From contig CAMLSI010000364.1 of the NCBI GenBank assembly GCA_946482585.1, positions 1-5,582 of the forward strand: 5,582 nt of DNA, read 5' to 3'. This DNA comes from an uncultured Lysobacteraceae bacterium (GTDB lineage: Bacteria; Pseudomonadota; Gammaproteobacteria; Xanthomonadales; Rhodanobacteraceae). The notes under the pieces were generated by a model. The model had not been told where the DNA came from and searched no databases. It saw nothing but the letters and a program-made list of their open reading frames with translations. The stretch's first letter is position 1. The number at the start of each line of letters is the position of its first letter. This document shows, one piece after another, positions 1-5,053 of this stretch. Position numbers and translations under genes: made by a program.

Positions 1-1553
1 GCGTCAATCTCGGTAACGACAACGAACTCAAGGCGCTCGCCGACGCGATCGCCGCTTCGCCGCAGACCTGGGCAGCCACGCCGCTGGTAGCCGGTGCCGC
101 CGTTTCCGGCGCGACGGTCGCGGTGACCGATCCGGCCGATCGCCGCCGCACCGTCGGCAGCTGGCAGCCGGCCGACGCGGCCACGGTCGACAGGGCGATC
201 GCCAACGCCGTCGCCGCGCAGCCCGACTGGGATCGCACGCCGGCCGCGGGCCGCGCGAAGATCCTCGAGCACACCGCGGACCTCATGGAAACGCATCGCG
301 GCGAGCTCATCGCGCTGTGCGTGCGCGAAGCGGGCAAGACGATTCCGGACGCGATCGCCGAAGTGCGCGAAGCCGTCGACTTCTGCCGCTACTACGCGGC
401 GCAGGCGCGCAGGATGCTCGCCCACGGCGAAGCGCTGCCGGGTCCGACCGGCGAATCGAATCAGCTGTTCCTGCACGGCCGCGGCGTGTTCGTCGCGATC
501 AGCCCATGGAACTTCCCGCTCGCGATCTTCATCGGCCAGGTCGTCGCTGCGCTGGTCGCGGGCAACACGGTGATCGCGAAACCGGCCGAACAGACCAACC
601 TCGTTGCGTTCCGCGCGACCCAGCTGCTGCACGAAGCCGGCGTGCCGGCCGGCGTGCTGCAGTTCGTGCCGGGCGACGGCGCGACCGTCGGCGCGGCACT
701 GTGCAAGGATCCGCGCATCGCGGGCGTGGTCTTCACGGGCTCCACCGAAACCGCACGCGCGATCAACCGTTCGCTGGCCGCACGCGACGCCGCGATCGCC
801 GTGCTGATCGCCGAGACCGGCGGCCAGAACGCGCTGATCGCCGACTCCTCGTCCCTGCCGGAACAGGTCGTCAAGGACGCCGTCAGCAGCGCGTTCTATT
901 CGGCCGGCCAGCGCTGTTCCTGCGCGCGCATCCTGTTCGTGCAGGAAGACATCGCCGATAAGGTCGTCGCGATGCTCGCGGGCGCGATGGACGAGCTCAA
1001 GGTGGGCGAACCGCGCCTGCTGTCGACCGACATCGGCCCGGTCATCGATGAAGACGCGAAAAAAATCCTCGACGACCATGCCGCGCGCATGGACAAGGAA
1101 GCGAAGCTGATCAAGGTCGCGAACCTCGGCGCCGGCACCGAACACGGCACGTTCTTCGCGCCGCGCGCCTACGAGATCTCCTCGCTGGCCCAGCTCAAGC
1201 GCGAAGTGTTCGGCCCGGTGCTGCACGTGCTGCGCTGGAAGGCGAGCGAACTCGACAAGGTCATCAATCAGATCAACGAGACGGGCTACGGCCTCACGCT
1301 CGGTGTGCACAGCCGCATCGATTCCACGATCGAGCAGATTTCCAAAGGCGTCAAAGTCGGCAATTGCTATGTCAACCGCAACCAGATCGGCGCGGTCGTC
1401 GGCGTGCAGCCGTTCGGCGGCGAAGGCCTGTCCGGCACCGGCCCCAAGGCCGGCGGTCCGCACTACCTCGCTCGCTTCGTCACCGAACGCACGCTGACGA
1501 TCAACACGACCGCGGCCGGCGGCAACGCCTCGCTGCTGACGCTGGGCGAGTAA
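1..1553 (+). CDS. putA: PutA, proline dehydrogenase / P5C dehydrogenase (3' part, P5CDH domain)
   Basis: This is the C-terminal 516 residues of PutA; the frame is open to the left edge (first full codon at base 3), so the gene is 5'-truncated by the window. PutA oxidises L-proline to P5C with FAD, then glutamate semialdehyde to glutamate with NAD+. The visible part is the aldehyde dehydrogenase module. PWNFP carries the catalytic-site Asn (510-512), AKPAEQT the cofactor-binding Lys (579-581), FTGSTE lies at 732-749, ETGG carries the general-base Glu (813-815), and SAGQRCS, typical of PutA, carries the nucleophilic Cys (915-917). Glu and Cys are 34 residues apart, as is usual in the superfamily. 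GTGPKAGGP is followed almost directly by the PutA end motif TINTTAAGGNASLLTLG, with no room for the extra C-terminal domain of long PutAs, so I infer a short, type A-like protein. The proline dehydrogenase domain, and any DNA-binding domain, lie outside the window. The gene converges on the minus-strand genes. Confidence 0.96.
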   Translation, partial: VNLGNDNELKALADAIAASPQTWAATPLVAGAAVSGATVAVTDPADRRRTVGSWQPADAATVDRAIANAVAAQPDWDRTPAAGRAKILEHTADLMETHRGELIALCVREAGKTIPDAIAEVREAVDFCRYYAAQARRMLAHGEALPGPTGESNQLFLHGRGVFVAISPWNFPLAIFIGQVVAALVAGNTVIAKPAEQTNLVAFRATQLLHEAGVPAGVLQFVPGDGATVGAALCKDPRIAGVVFTGSTETARAINRSLAARDAAIAVLIAETGGQNALIADSSSLPEQVVKDAVSSAFYSAGQRCSCARILFVQEDIADKVVAMLAGAMDELKVGEPRLLSTDIGPVIDEDAKKILDDHAARMDKEAKLIKVANLGAGTEHGTFFAPRAYEISSLAQLKREVFGPVLHVLRWKASELDKVINQINETGYGLTLGVHSRIDSTIEQISKGVKVGNCYVNRNQIGAVVGVQPFGGEGLSGTGPKAGGPHYLARFVTERTLTINTTAAGGNASLLTLGE

Positions 1554-1800
1554 CGCGACCGCACGACGAACCGCCGGCGTCGCGGCGGTTCGCCGCCGCA
1601 CGGCGCTCGAGTTCCGCGATGCGCTGCAGCACCGGCAACGCCTCGGTCGAACCGCACTCGTACCAGCGCATCGGCGCGTAGTCGGCCTCATCTGTTGTGT
1701 TCGGCATAGTCGGGCAGCGGGGACGTGCGCCGCGGCGGCGGGCACACCTGCGCCGCGGCGGCAGCAGCAGTGCCGCGAGTACGAATCGCCGCATTCTCAT
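1501..1800 (-). pseudogene. Frameshifted, truncated copy of the adjacent exported-protein gene
   Basis: From ATG at 1800 the minus strand begins a signal peptide, MRMRRFVLAALLL, then loses sense. The neighbouring frame continues it with AAAAQVCPPP and later SPLPDYAEHN before a stop at 1690-1688. The first frame then resumes with DYAPMRWYECG and EALPVLQRIAEL. Spliced together, these pieces match the N-terminus of the upstream gene: export signal, CPPP, YAE, then YVLLRWLKCG and AAVPVLQPVARL. Two compensating shifts, near 1756-1770 and 1685-1703, are therefore needed to recover the homologous protein. DNA similarity is also visible: GCTGCAGCACCGG occurs at 1623-1635 and 2858-2870. Similarity ends near residue 70, where the full-length protein continues for over 300 residues. 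The frame runs on without a stop into the antisense of putA, ending at 1503-1501. I read it as a decayed partial tandem duplicate. A sequencing error, or a living small gene with a divergent middle, cannot be excluded. Confidence 0.6.
1567..1592. terminator. Perfect 10-bp hairpin just after putA, without U-tract
   Basis: Bases 1567-1576 (CGAACCGCCG) pair perfectly with 1583-1592 (CGGCGGTTCG) around a six-base loop, beginning 14 bases after the putA stop codon. Position and stability fit a 3' end or RNA-stabilising structure for putA. No run of T follows on either strand, so it is not a canonical intrinsic terminator; it may stop convergent transcripts together with Rho, or only protect the 3' end. 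It also lies inside the tail of the degraded minus-strand reading frame. Confidence 0.45.
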
Positions 1801-1883
1801 GCGGCTCGCCCGGCCGATGAGGGATGAAGGCTTTTTCGCCGAGCGACCGGATCGCGGTCGCGCGGCGACAGATCGCTGCGACA

Positions 1884-3041
1884 TCAGGTCCCGGGTTTGA
1901 GCGGCAGCATTCGATAGAGCGCCGTGCCGCGCACGATCTCGGCGAGCTCGTGATTCGCCAAGCGCCGTTCTCGCACGCCCTCGGGCGCGGCCGCATCGTC
2001 TTCGAGCACGCTGCTCGGCAGCGCGACGAACTGGCCGAACAGATTCATGCCGACGACTCGATCGTCGTTGCGCAAGGTCGCGACCGCGTCACCGAGTCCC
2101 TGCTCGAGTTCGGTCGGGCCATAGCGCTTGCGCAACAGCTCCACGAGCAAGTCGAAGTGCCTGCCGCCGCCGGCACCGACCGGTTCGCGCCATTGGCCCA
2201 GCAGCTCGCCGATCGCGATGTCGACCGGCGCAGCGCGCAGGACGTATTCGCGCAGATGGTCGAGACCGAACAGGGAGTCCATCAGCGCGGCCGTTCCGCA
2301 TTTGCGCACGCGGGACACCTCTTTCGGCGTCGAGCGGTCGATACGAATCCCCGGCCCGCTCGCTGCGGACGATTGCGCGACGGGTTCGGCCAGCACCGCG
2401 CGCATTTCCGCCCAGAGCTCGGCCGAGTCGGAATCCGTCTCCATCGCGGCGTCGGGAACGGCATAGCGCGGCCCGGCAGCGGCGAGATGTGTACGCGCAC
2501 CGTCGATGTCGCCGCGACGCACCCGTTGAGCAATCAGCGCGAGCTCGAAACGCCCATCGACGTCGGATGGCAATGCATAGTGCTCGCGCAGCCAAGCGAT
2601 CGCCGGCGCAATGCCCTGTTCAAAATGCTTCCCCATCCGCGCGGAGTCCACCGGCAGGCGCATCAGGTCGGCGAGCGCGGCCGGATCATCTTCGTCAGGC
2701 TCGTCGCTCTCTTCGGCAAACATCCTGGCAACGGCCGTCGGATTCGCGACGGCCATCATCGAGAAATCTTCGAACAGGTCGTCGGATTCGAGCAGATCCC
2801 TCGCGTCTTCCGGGTCTGCGTCGGCACTCGCTTTTTCGCGCGTCAGTCGCGCAACGGGCTGCAGCACCGGGACGGCAGCCGGCCAGCCGCATTTGAGCCA
2901 GCGCAGCAGGACGTAGCCGGAAACTTCGCCTTCCTCGGCATACGCACGCAGTTGCGGGTCCGTGAGCGGCGGCGGACACGCAGCCGCAGCGGTCAAAGCC
3001 GAGAACGACAACACGACCGACGCCAGCCAGCGTGCACTCAT
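1884..3041 (-). CDS. Unrecognised exported (periplasmic) protein, about 385 residues
   Basis: I do not recognise this family. The N-terminus (MSARWLASVVLSFSALTAAAA before CPPP) is a clear Sec signal peptide, so the product should be periplasmic or envelope-bound. I chose ATG 3041 because GGGG (3051-3048) lies six bases upstream; ATG 3053 adds four residues, but its only G-rich stretch abuts the start codon. The mature part is soluble, acidic in the middle (an EESDEPDEDD run) and apparently helical, without membrane segments. Counted from ATG 3041 it has three cysteines, C22 at the signal end, C51 in RWLKCG and C248 in RVRKCG; a disulfide is possible. AAAAC is a weak lipobox, so a lipoprotein is conceivable, but the damaged copy downstream has QV before this Cys, which argues for signal peptidase I. 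The two KCG contexts may mark a faint internal repeat. The gene lies 178 bases after the DUF3592-type gene, same strand, and just upstream of its own degraded partial copy. Confidence 0.8.
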   Translation of the reverse strand: MSARWLASVVLSFSALTAAAACPPPLTDPQLRAYAEEGEVSGYVLLRWLKCGWPAAVPVLQPVARLTREKASADADPEDARDLLESDDLFEDFSMMAVANPTAVARMFAEESDEPDEDDPAALADLMRLPVDSARMGKHFEQGIAPAIAWLREHYALPSDVDGRFELALIAQRVRRGDIDGARTHLAAAGPRYAVPDAAMETDSDSAELWAEMRAVLAEPVAQSSAASGPGIRIDRSTPKEVSRVRKCGTAALMDSLFGLDHLREYVLRAAPVDIAIGELLGQWREPVGAGGGRHFDLLVELLRKRYGPTELEQGLGDAVATLRNDDRVVGMNLFGQFVALPSSVLEDDAAAPEGVRERRLANHELAEIVRGTALYRMLPLKPGT

Positions 3042-3047
3042 GCGGAA

Positions 3048-3051
3048 CCCC
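3048..3051 (-). promoter_or_regulatory. Ribosome binding site favouring the start at 3041
   Basis: On the minus strand GGGG is followed by the six-base spacer TTCCGC and then ATG at 3041. The alternative ATG at 3053 has only CGGGA immediately before it, too close to act as a Shine-Dalgarno sequence. This makes the downstream start, and a shorter signal peptide n-region, the better choice. Confidence 0.45.
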
Positions 3052-3109
3052 ATTCCCGATGCGATGACGCGCCGTTGCGGCGCGCGAGCCGATCTTATGC
3101 AGGGGCACG

Positions 3110-3138
3110 GCGCCTGCGGCGGTCGACGCCGCAGACGC
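3110..3138. terminator. Imperfect hairpin between the DUF3592-type and exported-protein genes
   Basis: CTGCGGCG (3114-3121) pairs with CGCCGCAG (3127-3134) over a GTCGA loop. After one mismatch, three more pairs extend the stem to 3110-3138. It lies about 80 bases beyond the stop of the DUF3592-type gene and upstream of the exported-protein gene, where a terminator between separate units would sit. TTT follows on the plus strand only, while the flanking genes are on the minus strand, so intrinsic termination for them is doubtful. Confidence 0.3.
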
Positions 3139-3219
3139 TTTACGTGGGATTCATCGAGAAGGCCGCGACCGGCAGAGGAAGCGGCCGCTGCACGCTCCGG
3201 CAGCCGCTCCGGAACAGCC

Positions 3220-3687
3220 TCAGGCCATCGCCGGCTCTTCCGCCGGCTTGCGCAGACGGTAGATCAGCACGCTGATGCCGATGAGCAGCATGATCGCGCC
3301 GGCGCCGTAGAGGAAACCCGATTCGTCCTTGTGATCGGCCAGCGCGACGGTCGACGTGTCTTCCGGCAGATAGCGCACGGACACCGTGGCCGGCTTGTCC
3401 TCGGGAGCATCGCGCAGCTGAGCGCCGAGTTCGTTCGACACGCTGACGTCTTCGTTGATCGTGCGGTTGTCCGGCGTGACGAACGTGATCTTCGCGTGGA
3501 AGTTACGGTCGCGTCCGCGCTTGGTGCTCCAGGTCACTTCGGTGACGAGCGCGTCGGTCACGACGCCGTGATCGGCCAGCGCCTTGCTGTCTTTCGACTC
3601 TTTCCAGCCTGCGGCCAACATCGCCGGACCGCCGACCAGCAGCGCGACCAGCACCAGAATGCCGCGAATCTTGCTCAGAAAACCCAT
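3220..3687 (-). CDS. DUF3592-type membrane protein, 155 residues
   Basis: A short inner-membrane protein with one helix near each end: about residues 8-27 (ILVLVALLVGGPAMLAAG) and 124-144 (FLYGAGAIMLLIGISVLIY). The roughly 95 residues between them look like a beta-rich domain outside the membrane. They include a TDALVTEVTW strand, FHAKITFVTPD, and a VSVRYLPEDTSTVAL stretch that resembles the V-x-Y-x-P signature of DUF3592 proteins. The length and helix-beta-helix plan also fit that family, whose function is unknown. The C-terminal tail (RLRKPAEEPAMA) should be cytoplasmic by the positive-inside rule. A good ribosome binding site, GGGGGT at 3698-3693, lies five bases before ATG. The gene stands alone, 244 bases after the BI-1 gene and 178 before the exported-protein gene, so it may have its own promoter. 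Family assignment rests on recognition of the pattern, not on a search. Confidence 0.75.
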   Translation of the reverse strand: MGFLSKIRGILVLVALLVGGPAMLAAGWKESKDSKALADHGVVTDALVTEVTWSTKRGRDRNFHAKITFVTPDNRTINEDVSVSNELGAQLRDAPEDKPATVSVRYLPEDTSTVALADHKDESGFLYGAGAIMLLIGISVLIYRLRKPAEEPAMA

Positions 3688-3800
3688 GTCTTACCCCCGA
3701 TAGATATCGCCCCGCTGCGCCCACGCGCCAGGGACCTGGTTGGAAAAAGAGAAACGTAGAGAATGCCGCATGATCGCCGCATCGAATCGCCTGCGATCGC

Positions 3801-3825
3801 CGACCGGTCCTGCCCCTACCGGTCG
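3801..3825. repeat. Perfect 8-bp inverted repeat between BI-1 and the DUF3592-type gene
   Basis: CGACCGGT (3801-3808) is the reverse complement of ACCGGTCG (3818-3825), with a nine-base spacer. Each arm contains the self-complementary core ACCGGT, so that core also appears as a direct repeat. The site lies about 115-140 bases upstream of the DUF3592-type start. It could be an operator for a dimeric regulator or an RNA hairpin; no T-run follows it on either strand. No promoter could be recognised nearby to decide. Confidence 0.35.
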
Positions 3826-3866
3826 ATCATCCCTGAGGCGGAATCGAGACGACCCGCCGTACCCGT

Positions 3867-3882
3867 CGCCGCTTTCGCGGCG
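3867..3882 (-). repeat. Hairpin with GAAA tetraloop downstream of the BI-1 gene
   Basis: Read on the minus strand, CGCCGC and GCGGCG form a six-base-pair stem closed by GAAA, a stable GNRA-type loop. It lies about 50-65 bases beyond the BI-1 stop codon, inside the expected 3' untranslated region of that transcript. No U-tract follows. A role in transcript stability or Rho-assisted termination is possible. Confidence 0.35.
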
Positions 3883-3896
3883 GCCGGCCCGACGGC

Positions 3897-3927
3897 CCAT
3901 CCGTGGACCGTCGCTACCGATGGTTTT
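3897..3927 (+). terminator. Terminator-like hairpin followed by TTTT, antisense to BI-1 end
   Basis: CCATC (3897-3901) pairs with GATGG (3919-3923); after a C-C mismatch, GTGG (3903-3906) pairs with CTAC (3914-3917), including one G-T wobble. TTTT follows at 3924-3927 on the plus strand. The orientation fits a plus-strand transcript, but no plus-strand gene ends here. For the minus-strand BI-1 transcript the same stem begins nine bases after the stop codon without a U-tract. It may block antisense reading into BI-1, or only form a 3'-end stem. Confidence 0.3.
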
Positions 3928-3931
3928 CGTG

Positions 3932-4636
3932 TCAGTCGTCGCTGCTCGCGAACGAGAGCAGCAGGCGCAGCACGTACCAGAACATCAGCGCGACCGACGC
4001 GAACAGATGCAGCGCGGCGCCGGCCGGACGATCGTCCGGATAGTGGTGAATGATGTTCGAGGTGTCGTAGAGCACGCAGCCGCCGGCGAAGATGATCATG
4101 ATCGCCGAGAACCAGATGCCGAGCTGGAAACCGAAGATCACGCTCGCGAGGATCGCGCCGATCGCGACGAAACCGCCGATCTTGAGGATGCCGCCGAGGA
4201 AGGAGAAATCCTTCTTCAGCGTGAACGCCGTGAACGTGAGGCCGCCGACGAGCAGCAGCGTGATGAACGCGGCGGCGCCGATCGCTCCCGGCGCGATGCG
4301 GCCGGCAATGGCGAGTATCGGCGCGAAGATCAGCGCTTCCGCGACGACGTAGACGCCGAGTCCGAACAACTGCTTGCCGTTGCTGTCGGCGTTGTCGGCC
4401 CAGCTCGTCGCGAACCAGCCGACGACCATGAAGGCGCCGAGGAAGCCGATCCAGGCCCACTTGCTCGCGCCCATGAGCTTGAGCATCGCGACGCCGACGT
4501 CGGACATGTAGAACGCCGCACAGAGCACGGTGAACGCAACGATCGCGCCGGCCAGGTGCACGTAGGTCGACCGGATGAATCCGATGCGACGGCTGTCCAA
4601 TCCCGTTTCCGAAGGAGTTTGAGCTATGTAATCCAT
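3932..4636 (-). CDS. Bax inhibitor-1/YccA family membrane protein, 234 residues
   Basis: A polytopic inner-membrane protein of the Bax inhibitor-1 (BI-1/YccA/TMBIM) family, whose members act as pH-sensitive cation (calcium) leaks or modulate membrane proteases such as FtsH; the role here is unknown. Seven hydrophobic segments are visible, at about residues 22-45, 60-79, 90-112, 117-139, 146-167, 170-192 and 205-229, after a short polar N-terminus. Family marks are the FTAFTLKKDFSFLGG stretch (about 135-149), a glycine-rich sixth helix ending in LYDTSN with Asp191, and AALHLFASVALMFWYVLRLL as the last helix. The length matches the family's usual 220-240. ATG 4636 has AGAGG (4647-4643) six bases upstream. 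Typical relatives carry LYLD in the last helix; here the aligned residues are LFAS, so the second aspartate of the pH-sensing pair appears to be absent. The gene diverges from the ExeA-like gene across 417 bases and precedes the DUF3592-type gene. Confidence 0.95.
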   Translation of the reverse strand: MDYIAQTPSETGLDSRRIGFIRSTYVHLAGAIVAFTVLCAAFYMSDVGVAMLKLMGASKWAWIGFLGAFMVVGWFATSWADNADSNGKQLFGLGVYVVAEALIFAPILAIAGRIAPGAIGAAAFITLLLVGGLTFTAFTLKKDFSFLGGILKIGGFVAIGAILASVIFGFQLGIWFSAIMIIFAGGCVLYDTSNIIHHYPDDRPAGAALHLFASVALMFWYVLRLLLSFASSDD

Positions 4637-4765
4637 GGATGGCCTCTGAGACGAATGGGGTCGGCACGACCGCAGGACGCCGGCGAACCGGCCGTCGGAC
4701 CTGACGCGACTGCGAGTACCTCGCCCCGGGAACCGGAGCCGGCACAGTCTACACGCGCCCCCAGG

Positions 4766-4781
4766 CCGCCAGCACTGGCGG
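4766..4781. repeat. Compact hairpin 1 in the divergent intergenic region
   Basis: CCGCCAG and CTGGCGG form a seven-base-pair perfect inverted repeat with only two bases between, or six pairs around a GCAC loop. It starts a cluster of three such elements within 87 bases and lies about 130 bases upstream of the BI-1 start codon. Confidence 0.4.
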
Positions 4782-4785
4782 ATTC

Positions 4786-4821
4786 GTCAAGTCGGTCCGC
4801 CCTGCGGCGTAGCGACTTGAC
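4786..4821. repeat. Nine-bp inverted repeat (hairpin 2) in the divergent intergenic region
   Basis: GTCAAGTCG (4786-4794) and CGACTTGAC (4813-4821) are perfect reverse complements separated by 18 bases. The spacer holds a small inner stem, CCGC (4797-4800) with GCGG (4804-4807). Together they make a two-storey hairpin. The arms include TTGAC on each strand. It could be a regulator binding site between the divergent genes, part of a structured leader, or a repetitive extragenic element. Confidence 0.45.
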
Positions 4822-4836
4822 TCGGCGCCGGGGTCT

Positions 4837-4852
4837 GCCGCAGCGATGCGGC
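4837..4852 (+). repeat. Hairpin 3 with GCGA tetraloop in the divergent intergenic region
   Basis: GCCGCA and TGCGGC form a six-base-pair stem closed by GCGA, a GNRA-type loop when read on the plus strand. It follows hairpin 2 by 15 bases and lies about 200 bases upstream of the ExeA-like start codon. Confidence 0.35.
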
Positions 4853-5037
4853 GCGGTATCGGAACGACGCGTCCGGCCACCCATCGCCGCGCCGGAACCA
4901 ACCCGCCGGCGGCCGACTCCTACACCGTGCCGTAACACCGACTTAGCCGAGCCTCACCATTTTTTTAACGCGGAGCGCCGGAGGTCATCGGTTAAGCTTG
5001 CCCGTCCTGCCTGCCAGAACGGCCGGCGGGCGCCGTC

Positions 5038-5043
5038 GAGGAA
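5038..5043 (+). promoter_or_regulatory. Ribosome binding site of the ExeA-like gene
   Basis: GAGGAA at 5038-5043 lies ten bases before ATG 5054, slightly long but acceptable spacing. It supports this ATG, as does the family's characteristic opening MYLEHYGL directly at the start. Confidence 0.6.
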
Positions 5044-5053
5044 CACCGGCCGC

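Larger units (their letters stand above)
4637..5053. other. Divergent intergenic region of 417 bases, no gene seen
   Basis: This gap separates the starts of the BI-1 gene (minus) and the ExeA-like gene (plus), so it should hold both promoters. I see no sigma-70 pair with acceptable boxes and spacing on either strand. TTGACT at 4817-4822 and TTGACG (minus, 4790-4785) resemble -35 boxes but lack -10 partners at 16-18 bases. The region contains three hairpins between 4766 and 4852 and a run of seven T at 4960-4966 with no stem before it. The open frames here are arginine-rich and unlike real proteins. Confidence 0.7.

Noticed and set aside
123..1553. GTG at 123 as the start of a free-standing aldehyde dehydrogenase
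   Set aside because: The same frame is open to the left edge with protein-like sequence (such as NELKALADAIAASP), and the SAGQRCS and NTTAAGGNASLL motifs are those of PutA. The GTG is an internal valine.
2976..2993. Lipoprotein signal (AAAAC) at the end of the exported protein's signal peptide
   Set aside because: Only a weak lipobox with alanine at -3. The damaged copy has AAAAQVCPPP, so the cysteine is not at a fixed cleavage site; signal peptidase I cleavage is more likely, though not proven.
3193..3212. Eight-base direct repeat CGCTCCGG twice, four bases apart
   Set aside because: Too short and too G+C-rich to separate from chance, just downstream of the DUF3592-type stop, with no further copies nearby.
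1824..3275. Plus-strand open frame of 483 codons opposite the exported-protein gene
   Set aside because: It is longer than the gene it opposes, but its product is rich in Arg, Gln, His and Ala, has no domain or signal, and it spans two minus-strand genes and a hairpin. The minus strand has a signal peptide, a ribosome binding site and a paralogue. High GC creates such antisense frames.
3816..4745. Minus-strand frame of 309 codons overlapping BI-1
   Set aside because: Arginine-rich shadow of the BI-1 gene in another frame, whereas BI-1 has seven clear membrane segments.
4624..4938. Small minus-strand frame in the divergent intergenic region
   Set aside because: Arg/Gly/Ser-rich, no ribosome binding site of note, and it covers the BI-1 promoter region and hairpins.
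4960..4966. Run of seven T as an intrinsic terminator
   Set aside because: No stable stem precedes it on the plus strand, and no gene ends upstream of it there. It is more likely an AT-rich promoter-region stretch.
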